Notes: generated by a model not told the origin, from the sequence alone. Shown: positions 1 to 6,491, numbered from the stretch's first letter. The stretch is DNA of 7,403 nt from Caulobacter sp. (GCA_028291125.1 JAQGIN010000202.1:1-7403); one strand, 5' to 3'. Translations and numbers: made by a program.

Positions 1-166
1 AGACCCGGTCGCGGGCGGTGGTCAGCTTGAACTGAGCCGGCGTGTAATAGGCCCACAGTCCGCCGCGCTTGGAACAGAAGGTGCAGTTGCAGCTGGTGAC
101 GTCGGCGGGGGCCTGCGTCACCTCGAACTGGGTGGCGCCGCAGTGACAGCGTCCCTTGATGGACAT
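1..166 (-). CDS. GFA-family protein (CENP-V/GFA zinc fold), N-terminal part, cut by window edge
   Basis: The 55 visible residues begin MSIKGRCHCGATQFEV and contain the cysteine pattern of the GFA family (glutathione-dependent formaldehyde-activating enzyme/CENP-V fold): C7 and C9 in GRCHCGA, then C26, C28 and C31 in CNCTFC. In this family these cysteines bind zinc. The following KRGGLWAYYTP stretch is also typical. The rest of the protein, including the last zinc ligand, lies beyond base 1. The ATG at 166-164 has a good ribosome binding site (GAAGGAG, 7 bases upstream). Most members of this large family have no proven reaction and very few act on S-hydroxymethyl-glutathione, so I give no enzyme name. 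The gene is divergent from the TPR gene. Family assignment is secure; function is open. Confidence 0.88.
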   Translation of the reverse strand, partial: MSIKGRCHCGATQFEVTQAPADVTSCNCTFCSKRGGLWAYYTPAQFKLTTARDRV

Positions 167-212
167 GGTCTGGCTCCTTCAGTCGATGAGGCGCCCCGGT
201 GTAGCGGCCTCC

Positions 213-232
213 GCTGACAGCCTATTGTCAGC
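213..232. promoter_or_regulatory. Operator-like palindrome in a divergent intergenic region
   Basis: GCTGACA-gcctat-TGTCAGC is a perfect 7-bp inverted repeat with a 6-base spacer. It sits in the 149-base gap between the divergent GFA-family gene (start at 166) and the TPR gene (start at 316), 46 bases from the first start and 83 from the second. Two half-sites about 13 bases apart centre to centre suit a homodimeric repressor or activator. No regulator gene is visible in the window, and I found no convincing -35/-10 pair beside the palindrome. A short hairpin or chance is the alternative. Confidence 0.3.
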
Positions 233-315
233 AGAACGCGCGACATCGCCAAACCTCGCCGGCCGCGCTACGACTCCGCCCAGGGCCCGGCAATGGGCCG
301 ACGGGGGCGGAACGT

Positions 316-1191
316 ATGCGGCGGATGGTGTGGATCTTGGCGGCCTTGGCCCTGGCGGCGCCGGCCGCCCTCGCCCGCACGCCGCAAACCGACGTCCCGG
401 CCGCCTGCCGCGGCGACGCCGTCGGACGGGTCGACTGGCGGGCCTGCGCCACCGCCGCCCCGGTCGACTCGGCCGCCCGCCGCCTGGCCTTGATCAATCT
501 CGGCACCCAGGCCTTCCTGCGCGACGACTACGCCGCCGCCGTGCGGTTCTACGACCAGGCCCAGCCGTCCGGCGACCAGCAGATCTATTCGGACGCCAGC
601 TTCCACGCCTTCCGCAGCGCCAGCTACCGCCATGTCGGCCGCACGTCCGAGGCCCTGGCCGACGCCCGCACGGCGCTGGACCTGCTGGTCGACCCCACCG
701 ACCTGCCGCCCCAGGCCCGCCAGATCGCCGCCGCCCCGGTCGATGTCGAGTTGGTCTACAGCCTGATCCTGCCGCCGCTGCGCCAGGCCAACGATCCGCG
801 CTACCTGGACGCCCTGGCCGCCTTCCGCGCCCTGCCGGTCCGCGACTGGGTCAGCCTATCGCGCCGCGCCGCCGTGCTGGAGGAGCTGGGCGACCGCGCC
901 GCGGCCCTCGAGGCCAGCGCCCAGGTCGTGGCCCTGAAGCCCGACGAGCCGGCGGTGCTCAACAACCACTGCTACGCCCTGGCTCGGGCCGGGCGCGGGA
1001 TCGAGGCCCTGCCGTTCTGCGAGCGCGCCCTGGCGTTGGCCCCGACCGCGGCCCCGATCCACGACAGCTACGCCGTCGCCCTGGCGGCGGCCGGCCGCTG
1101 CGCGCAGGCGCGTGAGCAGTTGGCGCAGGCCCAGCGCCTCGACCCGACGGCGGTGACCTATCGCCGAACGCTGGACTGCCGGCCCAGCTAG
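316..1191 (+). CDS. Exported tetratricopeptide-repeat (TPR) protein
   Basis: A 291-residue protein of unknown specific role. Residues 1-20 form a signal peptide (basic MRR, hydrophobic core WILAALALAAPAALA, likely cleavage after ALA), so it should be periplasmic. Five TPR-like helix pairs can be seen at about residues 57-84, 92-124, 178-209, 212-243 and 246-277; the last three have the clear pattern with A, G, Y and A at the packing positions and end in LKPD, LAPT and LDPT. TPRs are protein-docking scaffolds. The mature part has six cysteines (31, 44, 219, 235, 262, 288), an even number compatible with disulfides. The start is uncertain between ATG 316 and ATG 325 (residue 4), because only a loose GGGGGCGG lies upstream; 316 keeps the basic N-region of the signal. 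The gene is convergent with the hydratase gene. It resembles uncharacterised TPR proteins of Caulobacterales; no symbol is justified. Confidence 0.85.
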   Translation: MRRMVWILAALALAAPAALARTPQTDVPAACRGDAVGRVDWRACATAAPVDSAARRLALINLGTQAFLRDDYAAAVRFYDQAQPSGDQQIYSDASFHAFRSASYRHVGRTSEALADARTALDLLVDPTDLPPQARQIAAAPVDVELVYSLILPPLRQANDPRYLDALAAFRALPVRDWVSLSRRAAVLEELGDRAAALEASAQVVALKPDEPAVLNNHCYALARAGRGIEALPFCERALALAPTAAPIHDSYAVALAAAGRCAQAREQLAQAQRLDPTAVTYRRTLDCRPS

Positions 1192-1218
1192 GGACTCCAT
1201 TGGCGTTCAAGACCTCAC

Positions 1219-1336
1219 CCGTCTCCCCGGCGAAGGCCGGGGCCCAGATCCCGGAGCGGGGAAGCGGGTTGGATCGACGCCGAGCCCCTGGAACCAGAGT
1301 CGGCCATCTGGGTCCCGGCCTTCGCCGGGAAGACGG
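1219..1336. repeat. Long inverted repeat between convergent genes, probable two-way terminator or dispersed palindrome
   Basis: Arms 1219-1249 and 1306-1336 are 31 bases each and pair at 29 positions; one of the two mismatches would be a G-U pair in RNA. The core reads CCCGGCGAAGGCCGGG, and the loop is 56 bases. It starts 27 bases after the TPR stop and 40 bases after the hydratase stop, so a transcript from either side would fold it. There is no U-run, so it may act as an mRNA 3'-end stabiliser or a Rho-linked stop rather than a classic intrinsic terminator. From memory, this CGAAGGCCGGG...CCCGGCCTTCG palindrome is dispersed in many copies in Caulobacterales genomes. The 185-base gap 1192-1376 holds nothing else that I recognise. 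Confidence 0.75.
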
Positions 1337-1376
1337 AGGCGGGGCGGCGTCTAGTCCCCTTTGAGACCGCGCCCAG

Positions 1377-2204
1377 CTAGGCGAACCGGGCGTCGGCGAG
1401 CATCGCCACCGCCCCGTCGGCGGTTTCCGCCCACAGCCGAGCCCCATCACCCTCGATCGCCCCGCACAGCGCGAACGGCGCGGTGTCGAACAGCGACCGC
1501 ACGGCGCGGAACGAGAATTCGGCCACCGCCCGCCCCCGCGCCCGGCGCGTCAGTTCCTCCAGCAGCCGCAGGGCGACATAGGGGCCGTGCACGACCAGGC
1601 CCGGATAGCCTTCGGTCCCGACCGCGAAATCGCGGTCATAGTGGATGCGGTGGCCGTTGAAGGTGGCGGCCGACATCCGAAACAGCAGCACCGGGTCGGG
1701 CGAGACCTCGACCGTCCACCGCGGATTGACGGGCGCGGGCGGGCTGACCGGCGGGGTCCACGCCCCCGCCTCCCGCTGTCGATAGACCAGGGTCTGGACC
1801 TCGACGGCCTTCAGCGCGCCCGCCTGCGACAGCCGCCGCTCGACCTCGACGAACACCAGCGGCCCGCCGCGGCCGGCCTTTTCGTCGACGGCCAGGATCC
1901 GCTCGACCAGTTCGGTCGGCGCGTCCGCCGCCAGGGCGCCGTGAACGACGGCGCGGCCGCCGGCGAACATCCGCCGCGGCAGGGGGACCGGCGGCAGGAA
2001 GTCGCCCAGGGCGGCATGGCCGTCCTCGCCCAGCCGCGAAGCCGGGGTGGTGTCGGGAAAGCTCGCCCACCACCACAGCGGCGGAACCTGGGCCGGCGCG
2101 GCGTCGCGGTCCAGCACCGCCGCCAGCCGCGCCAGGTCGCCGGCCGAAATGGTCTCGACCCGCCGCCGCTCGCGGCCGATCCAATCGCCCAAGGTCGCGG
2201 CCAT
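1377..2204 (-). CDS. HTD2-type double-hotdog enoyl-CoA hydratase (MaoC-like)
   Basis: A 275-residue protein with two fused hotdog domains, as in HTD2/mesaconyl-C4-CoA hydratase-like proteins (COG3777). The N-terminal half (about 1-150) has the dehydratase-N features IGRERRRVETIS, PPLWWWASFP, MFAGGRAVVHG and EVQTLVYR. The C-terminal half (about 165-275) has the active-site helix FRMSAATFNGHRIHYD, with H188 as the likely catalytic histidine, and EGYPGLVVHGP at 198-208. Where single-domain R-hydratases carry Asp, this protein has N183; I believe this is usual for the HTD2 branch. The family adds water to trans-enoyl-CoAs, some members acting on dicarboxylic C4-C5 esters. Its ATG overlaps the acyl-CoA dehydrogenase stop (TGATG) and has no ribosome binding site of its own, indicating translational coupling. 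The frame stays open upstream to an ATG at 2426, but that would overlap the dehydrogenase by 223 bases and the extra residues look like out-of-frame sequence. The substrate is not determinable here. Confidence 0.88.
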   Translation of the reverse strand: MAATLGDWIGRERRRVETISAGDLARLAAVLDRDAAPAQVPPLWWWASFPDTTPASRLGEDGHAALGDFLPPVPLPRRMFAGGRAVVHGALAADAPTELVERILAVDEKAGRGGPLVFVEVERRLSQAGALKAVEVQTLVYRQREAGAWTPPVSPPAPVNPRWTVEVSPDPVLLFRMSAATFNGHRIHYDRDFAVGTEGYPGLVVHGPYVALRLLEELTRRARGRAVAEFSFRAVRSLFDTAPFALCGAIEGDGARLWAETADGAVAMLADARFA

Positions 2205-3379
2205 CAGTAGGATCTCGGCATCTTCAGGACGTGCTCGCCGACATAGGCCAGGATCAGGTTGGTCGAGATCGGCGCCACCTGGTACAGCCGGGTCTCGCGG
2301 AACTTGCGCTCGACGTCGTACTCCTCGGCGAAGCCGAAGCCGCCGTGGGTCTGCAGGCAGGTGTCGGCCGCCGCCCACGAGGCCTCCGACGCCAAGAGCT
2401 TGCTGATATTGGCCTGCTCGCCGCACGTCAGGCCGGCGTCGTAGCGGGCGGCGGCGTCATAGACCGCCAGCCGCGCCGCGTGGGTCTGGGCGTAGGCCCG
2501 GGCGATCGGGAACTGCACGCCCTGGTTCTGGCCGATCGGCCGGTCGAACACCCGCCGTTCGCAGGCATAGTCGCGGGCCTTGCCGATCAGCCAGGCGGCG
2601 TCGCCCAGGCACTCGGCCCCGATCAGGATGCGCTCGGCGTTCATGCCGTCGAGGATGTAGCGGAAGCCCTGGCCCTCCTCGCCGATCAGGCAGTCGGCGG
2701 GGATCTCCAGGTCGTCGAAGAACACCTCGGTGGTCGCGTGGTTGAGCATGGCCCGCAGCGGCTTGAGGGTCAGGCCCCGGCCCGCCGCCTGGCGGATGTC
2801 GATCAGGAACACCGACAGGCCGTCGCTCTTGCGGGCCTCGTCGCGCGGCGCGGTGCGGGCGAGCAGCAGCATCAGGTCGGAATGCTCGGCCCGGCTGGTC
2901 CACACCTTCTGGCCGTTGACCAGATAGCGGTCGCCGTCGCGGCGGGCGAAGGTGGTGATGGCGGTGGTGTCGGACCCCGCCGTGGGCTCGGTGACGGCGA
3001 AGGCCTGCAGCCGGATCGCACCGCTGGCGATCTGGGGCAGCCATCGGGCCTTCTGGGCGTCCGAGCCGTGCCGCAGCACCGTGCCCATGGTGTACATCTG
3101 GGCGTGGGCCGCCGCGGCGTTGCCGCCGCTGGCGTGGACCTCCTCGAGGATCGCCGCCGCCGCCGTCAAGCCCAGGCCGCCGCCGCCATATTCTTCCGGG
3201 ATCAGCACGCCCAGCAGGCCGGCCTTGGTCATCGCCGCCACGAAGGCGGTCGGATAGGCCTTGTCGCGATCCAGGGCCCGCCAATACTCGACCGGGAAGT
3301 CGCGGCACAGGGCGCGGACCAAGGCGCGGATCGACTCCAGGGTCGCGGGATCGGCGGGCGTGGGCGTTGAATCGCTCAT
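2204..3379 (-). CDS. Acyl-CoA dehydrogenase (FAD-dependent)
   Basis: A full-length 391-residue acyl-CoA dehydrogenase, which oxidises an acyl-CoA to the 2,3-enoyl-CoA and passes electrons to electron-transfer flavoprotein. Visible features are the N-terminal helical domain with IPEEYGGGGLGL (60-71), the FAD/substrate strand AVTEPTAGSDTT (128-139), WTSRAEHSD (160-168), a middle beta-barrel, and the C-terminal helical domain with RRVFDRPIGQNQGVQFPIA and QTHGGFGFAEEYDVERKF (343-360). By hand alignment the usual catalytic Glu of medium-chain enzymes (in YEGT) falls on P370 of LYQVAPIST. E249 in MNAERILIG fits the alternative catalytic Glu of isovaleryl- and long-chain-type enzymes. Start 3379 has AGGAG at 3389-3385, 5 bases upstream. 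Its stop overlaps the start of the hydratase gene, which would take the enoyl-CoA product next. A branched or short acyl-CoA is a reasonable guess for the substrate; this is inference. Confidence 0.95.
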   Translation of the reverse strand: MSDSTPTPADPATLESIRALVRALCRDFPVEYWRALDRDKAYPTAFVAAMTKAGLLGVLIPEEYGGGGLGLTAAAAILEEVHASGGNAAAAHAQMYTMGTVLRHGSDAQKARWLPQIASGAIRLQAFAVTEPTAGSDTTAITTFARRDGDRYLVNGQKVWTSRAEHSDLMLLLARTAPRDEARKSDGLSVFLIDIRQAAGRGLTLKPLRAMLNHATTEVFFDDLEIPADCLIGEEGQGFRYILDGMNAERILIGAECLGDAAWLIGKARDYACERRVFDRPIGQNQGVQFPIARAYAQTHAARLAVYDAAARYDAGLTCGEQANISKLLASEASWAAADTCLQTHGGFGFAEEYDVERKFRETRLYQVAPISTNLILAYVGEHVLKMPRSY

Positions 3380-3412
3380 CGGGGCTCCTGGCCATCGTAT
3401 GGGGAGCGAAAA

Positions 3413-3497
3413 CCTCTCCTTCGACAGGCTCAGGATGAGGTTTTCGACTGAACCGCCGTCACACTAGCCCTCATCCTGAGCTTGTCGAAGGACGAGG
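3413..3497. repeat. Dispersed palindrome (CCTTCGACAGGCTCAGGATG family), copy A
   Basis: Arm 3413-3440 pairs with arm 3469-3497 with one bulged base and one mismatch (a G-U pair in RNA); the uninterrupted 3417-3440/3469-3492 part matches at 23 of 24 positions. The loop is 28 bases. It lies 21 bases after the gabD stop and 33 bases before the acyl-CoA dehydrogenase start. It could end or attenuate gabD transcription, or protect the 3' end of its mRNA. Copy B (5047-5150) has nearly the same arms but an unrelated loop. From memory, this sequence is a common dispersed intergenic repeat in alphaproteobacteria and some other proteobacteria. Confidence 0.8.
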
Positions 3498-3518
3498 GCG
3501 GTCCCGCGGGCGCTCCTC

Positions 3519-4970
3519 CTAAATCCCCAGGCAGACGTACTTGATCTCGAGATACTCCTCGAGACCGTGGCGCGAGCCCTCGCGGCCCAGGCCCGACTGC
3601 TTGACGCCGCCGAACGGCGCGATCTCGGTCGAGATCAGGCCGGTATTGACCCCGACCATGCCCACCTCCATCGCCTCGGCCACCCGCCAGACGCGGCTGA
3701 TGTCGCGGGCGTAGAAATAGCCGGCCAAGCCGAACTCGGTGTCGTTGGCCAGGGCGACGCCTTGCGCCTCGGTGTCGAACTTCACCACCCCGGCCACCGG
3801 GCCGAAGGTCTCCTCGCGGCAGATCTTCATCGCCTGGGTGACGCCGGTCAGCACCGTCGGTTCGAAGAAGTTGCCGCCCAGGGCGTGGCGCTTGCCGCCG
3901 AGCACGAGCTTGGCCCCCAGGGCTAGCGCGTCGGCGATATGCTCCTCGACCTTGCGCACCGCCGCCTCGTTGATCAGCGGCCCGATCTGCACGCCGGCCT
4001 CCAGGCCATTGCCGACCTTCAGGGCCGCCACCGCCGCGACCAGCTTTTCGACATAGGCGTCGTGAACGCTGGCCTGAACATAGAAGCGGTTGGTGCAGAC
4101 GCAGGTCTGGCCGCTGTTGCGGAACTTCGAGGCCACGCCCCCGGCCACGGCGGCGTCGAGGTCGGCGTCGTCGAACACCAGGAACGGGGCGTTGCCGCCC
4201 AGCTCCAGGCTGAGCTTCTTGATCGTCTCGGCCGACTGCCGCATCAGCTCGCGGCCGATCTCGGTGGAGCCGGTGAAGCTGAGCTTGCGGACGGTGGGGT
4301 TGCCGGTCAGCTCGCCGCCGATCGCCGAAGCCGAGCCGGTGACGACGTTGAACACCCCGGGCGGCACGCCGGCTTTCTCGGCCAGCACCGCCAGGGCCAG
4401 GGCGCTGAGCGGCGTCTGGCTGGCGGGTTTGAGCACCACCGGGCAGCCGGCGGCCAGGGCCGGACCGACCTTGCGGGTGATCATCGCCGCCGGGAAGTTC
4501 CAGGGCGTGATCGCCGCCACCACGCCGATCGGCTGGCGAAGGGAGACGATGCGCTTGTCGGCGGCGTGGCTGGGCGTCACCTCGCCATAGGCGCGTTTGC
4601 CCTCCTCGGCGAACCATTCGATGAAGCCGGCGGCGTAGGCGATCTCGCCGGTCGCCTCGGCCAGGCTCTTGCCCTGTTCGCGGGTCAGCAGCCGGCCCAG
4701 GGCGTCCTGGTTCTCCAGCATCAGGTCGAACCAGCGGCGCAGGATCTTGGCGCGGTCGGCGGCGGTGCGGGCCCGCCAGGCCGGCCAGGCCCTGTCGGCG
4801 GCCTCGATCGCCCGCCGGGTCTCGGCCGCGCCCATTCTGGGCACGCTGGCGATGACCGCGCCGGTGGCCGGATCGGTGACCTCCAGGGTGGCCCCGTCGT
4901 CGGCGGCCACCCACGCCCCGTCGATGTAGCAGAGCTGGCGCAGCAGCTGGTCGGCGTCGAGGGCGGCCAT
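3519..4970 (-). CDS. gabD: NAD(P)-dependent succinate-semialdehyde dehydrogenase (GabD family)
   Basis: A 483-residue aldehyde dehydrogenase, the normal length for GabD, which oxidises succinate semialdehyde to succinate, the last step of the GABA shunt. The Rossmann-side motifs are TPWNFP (N158 of the oxyanion hole), KPASQTP (K181) and FTGSTEIGR (232-240). The general base is E256 in LELGGN and the nucleophile is C290 in NSGQTCVC; EETFGP is at 386-391. C292 makes the CxC pair of this family, which is a redox switch in the human enzyme, although the E. coli enzyme is reported not to use it. GabD-like sequences also include glutarate-semialdehyde dehydrogenase (DavD), which I cannot exclude; no GABA or 5-aminovalerate transaminase gene is in the window. 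The start at 4970 has AGGAG at 4982-4978, 7 bases upstream. The gene sits between two copies of one palindromic repeat, so it may be a single transcription unit. Confidence 0.93.
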   Translation of the reverse strand: MAALDADQLLRQLCYIDGAWVAADDGATLEVTDPATGAVIASVPRMGAAETRRAIEAADRAWPAWRARTAADRAKILRRWFDLMLENQDALGRLLTREQGKSLAEATGEIAYAAGFIEWFAEEGKRAYGEVTPSHAADKRIVSLRQPIGVVAAITPWNFPAAMITRKVGPALAAGCPVVLKPASQTPLSALALAVLAEKAGVPPGVFNVVTGSASAIGGELTGNPTVRKLSFTGSTEIGRELMRQSAETIKKLSLELGGNAPFLVFDDADLDAAVAGGVASKFRNSGQTCVCTNRFYVQASVHDAYVEKLVAAVAALKVGNGLEAGVQIGPLINEAAVRKVEEHIADALALGAKLVLGGKRHALGGNFFEPTVLTGVTQAMKICREETFGPVAGVVKFDTEAQGVALANDTEFGLAGYFYARDISRVWRVAEAMEVGMVGVNTGLISTEIAPFGGVKQSGLGREGSRHGLEEYLEIKYVCLGI

Positions 4971-4997
4971 CGGAGATCTCCTGGGTGGACTGCTCGG

Positions 4998-5026
4998 TAG
5001 ATAGGCTCGCCGGCGATAACGCCCAA
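4998..5026 (-). promoter_or_regulatory. Candidate housekeeping promoter for gabD
   Basis: On the minus strand TTGGGC (5026-5021) and TATCTA (5003-4998) are separated by 17 bases. The downstream hexamer ends 27 bases before the gabD ATG, leaving room for a short leader with the ribosome binding site. The -35 is a fair match to the TTGAC start of alphaproteobacterial sigma-70 promoters; the -10 is only a partial match. It lies between the folE-side repeat and gabD, where a separate gabD promoter would be expected. Weak evidence. Confidence 0.25.
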
Positions 5027-5046
5027 GCGCGGCTTCGGGGGCACGC

Positions 5047-5150
5047 CCTCGTCCTTCGACAGGCTCAGGATGAGGACGACTGTGACACCGAGAAACAGGG
5101 CGACGCCGCCTCAGTAGAAATCCTCATCCTGAGCCTGTCGAAGGACGAGG
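5047..5150. repeat. Perfect 30-bp inverted repeat (CCTTCGACAGGCTCAGGATG family), copy B
   Basis: Arms 5047-5076 and 5121-5150 are exact reverse complements over all 30 bases, with a 44-base loop. It begins 13 bases after the folE stop, so it would form a very stable hairpin at the 3' end of the folE message. The perfect arms suggest either recent arrival, gene conversion between arms, or selection for the structure. There is no U-run after the hairpin. It is the second copy of the element at 3413-3497, and the two copies flank gabD. Confidence 0.85.
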
Positions 5151-5163
5151 ATTTTGGCCCCGC

Positions 5164-5736
5164 TCAGCCGCCGTTGGCCAGGCGCAGGAACTCCTGGCGG
5201 GTGCGGGCGTCGTCGCGGATCACCCCCAGCAGGCGGCTGGTGGTTAGGGTGGTCCCCGGGGTGTTGACCCCGCGCAGGGTCATGCAGGAGTGCTCGGCCT
5301 CGACCACCACGCCCACCCCGGCCGGCTGCAGGATATCCTGAATGGCTTCCGCGATTTGCGCGGTCATCTTCTCCTGGATCTGCAGGCGGCGGGCGAAGCC
5401 CTGCACCACCCGCGCCAGCTTGGAGATACCGACCACTCGAGTGGTCGGCAGGTAGCCGACATGGGCCTTGCCCACCACCGGCAGCATGTGGTGCTCGCAG
5501 AAGCTGACCACCGGGATGTCGCGCAGCACGATCAGTTCGTCATAGCCGCCGACCTCCTCGAAGGTGCGGGCCAGATAGTCGCGCGGATCGGCGGCGTAGC
5601 CGGAGAACAGCTCGCGATAGGAGCGAGCCACCCGGGCCGGCGTCTCGGCCAAGCCCTCGCGGTCGGGATCGTCGCCCGCCCATTCCAACAGCACCCGCAC
5701 GGCGGCCTCGGCTTCGGCTTGGCTGGGTTTGGGCAT
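5164..5736 (-). CDS. folE: GTP cyclohydrolase I (FolE)
   Basis: A 190-residue protein that converts GTP to 7,8-dihydroneopterin triphosphate, the first step of tetrahydrofolate synthesis and also the entry to queuosine precursors in bacteria. It is a cytosolic zinc enzyme forming a toroidal decamer in known members. Zinc ligands are C80 and H83 in FCEHHMLP and C151 in [10 protein letters not shown]82 and H149 correspond to catalytic histidines of the E. coli enzyme. [13 protein letters not shown] (28-40), [17 protein letters not shown] (103-119) and MTLRGV are family signatures. It is shorter than E. coli FolE because of a short N-terminus, as is usual in many bacteria. The start at 5736 has AGGAG at 5747-5743, 6 bases upstream. 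The VOC gene ends 85 bases upstream on the same strand, so the two could share a transcript; I see no functional link between them. Confidence 0.97.
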   Translation of the reverse strand: MPKPSQAEAEAAVRVLLEWAGDDPDREGLAETPARVARSYRELFSGYAADPRDYLARTFEEVGGYDELIVLRDIPVVSFCEHHMLPVVGKAHVGYLPTTRVVGISKLARVVQGFARRLQIQEKMTAQIAEAIQDILQPAGVGVVVEAEHSCMTLRGVNTPGTTLTTSRLLGVIRDDARTRQEFLRLANGG

Positions 5737-5821
5737 GGGCGTCTCCTGCGGCGAGGACGGAGCATCGGCCGCGCCGCGCGGGAGATCAACGCCGGAGGAT
5801 CGTTCGGGACCCCGACGGCGG

Positions 5822-6241
5822 CTAGCCGGGAATGGTGTTGACCATCCACGGAATGCCGAACTTGTCGGTCAGGCTGCCATAGCCGGGCGACCAGAAGGTC
5901 TTGGCGAAGGCCATGCCCACCTTTCCACCTTCGGACAGGGCGTCGAAGACCCGTTTCGCCTCGGCGGCGTCCTCGCTGTGGAAGGTGACGTCGAAGCCGT
6001 TCTTGGGCTTGTCGATGTTCGGGGCGAACTCGGGCGGCAGGTCCGCGCCCATCAGGGCCTGGTCGCCGACCTCCAGCCAGCAGTGCATCAGCCAATCCTT
6101 GTACTTGGGATCGACCGGCATGTCGGCCGGGCCTTCGCCGAACGGGAAGGCGGCGGTGACGGTCCCGCCCAGGACCCGGGCGTAGAAGTCGAAGGCTTCG
6201 CGACATTGGCCTTGGAAGCTCAGGCTGGTGACGATCTTCAT
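5822..6241 (-). CDS. VOC-superfamily protein, PhnB/YjdN-like
   Basis: A 139-residue single-domain protein of the vicinal oxygen chelate fold, PhnB/YjdN branch (often labelled '3-demethylubiquinone-9 3-methyltransferase domain', a misleading name). It begins [20 protein letters not shown], with ARVLGG following, and ends with the hallmark [15 protein letters not shown] (115-129) followed by IPWMVN, close to the C-terminus of E. coli YjdN as I remember it. Two beta-alpha-beta-beta-beta units are implied, at about 1-65 and 80-139. Members are mostly of unknown function, and metal ligands cannot be assigned by eye. The start at 6241 has a strong AAGGAGG at 6254-6248, 6 bases upstream. It is divergent from the ASCH-like gene and upstream of folE. 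Family call secure, function unknown. Confidence 0.92.
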   Translation of the reverse strand: MKIVTSLSFQGQCREAFDFYARVLGGTVTAAFPFGEGPADMPVDPKYKDWLMHCWLEVGDQALMGADLPPEFAPNIDKPKNGFDVTFHSEDAAEAKRVFDALSEGGKVGMAFAKTFWSPGYGSLTDKFGIPWMVNTIPG

Positions 6242-6491
6242 GGCGTTCCTCCTTGGTCTTGGTTCTGAAATGGCGTCGTCCTTGGCGCGCCCTCACGCCG
6301 ACGAACCGTCTTGGTGATGGTCGGACTCGTTGACATCGGCTTCACGCGTGCGTCCCTGCCTCCCTTTGATCCGAGGCCGCTCGCGCGCTCTTCCGATCGG
6401 CGGCGCACTCTAACCGCGCGATGAACGTCGGCAACAGACGGGCGAGCGGTCGATGGTTCAATCTGGCGAAGGGTCGCTCAGGAGCCGTTCG
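6242..6491. other. Divergent intergenic region between VOC and ASCH-like genes
   Basis: These 250 bases must hold the promoters of both divergent genes. The only recognisable piece is a consensus TTGACA at 6330-6335 on the plus strand, but no matching -10 lies 16-18 bases downstream. Short open frames here on both strands have no recognisable product or family feature. An in-frame ATG at 6453 for the ASCH-like gene lies inside the region and was rejected in favour of 6492. I see no repeat or RNA gene. Confidence 0.5.

Noticed and set aside
156..1115. 319-codon frame overlapping the TPR gene in another plus-strand frame
   Set aside because: Arg/Pro/Gly-rich, typical of a shifted frame in high-GC DNA. 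The frame from 316 has a signal peptide and TPR pattern.
2205..2426. N-terminal extension of the hydratase frame up to an ATG at 2426
   Set aside because: It would overlap the 3' end of the acyl-CoA dehydrogenase by 223 bases, and the extra residues have no family similarity. The MAATLGDWIGRERR start at 2204 fits the hotdog domain and the TGATG coupling.
2231..3370. 379-codon open frame on the plus strand opposite the acyl-CoA dehydrogenase
   Set aside because: A GC-rich antisense shadow with repetitive Gly/Ala/Arg/Val composition and no domain. The minus-strand gene is a full, well-conserved enzyme.
3939..5000. 353-codon open frame on the plus strand opposite gabD
   Set aside because: Antisense shadow with low-complexity composition; gabD on the other strand has all catalytic motifs.
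1219..5150. Palindromic repeats as a CRISPR array or insertion-sequence ends
   Set aside because: There are too few copies, spacing is irregular, and no Cas or transposase gene or target-site duplication is seen. gabD between copies A and B is an ordinary metabolic gene.
3519..5736. folE and gabD as a functional unit
   Set aside because: A strong hairpin and 193 bases separate the genes, and no shared pathway is known. Same-strand order alone does not support a link.
6330..6358. TTGACA at 6330-6335 as a promoter for the ASCH-like gene
   Set aside because: No -10-like sequence follows at 16-18 bases; a hexamer alone is not enough.
6453..6491. Upstream ATG start for the ASCH-like gene
   Set aside because: There is no suitable ribosome binding site before 6453, whereas AGGAG is well placed for ATG 6492. 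The 13 extra residues have no family match.
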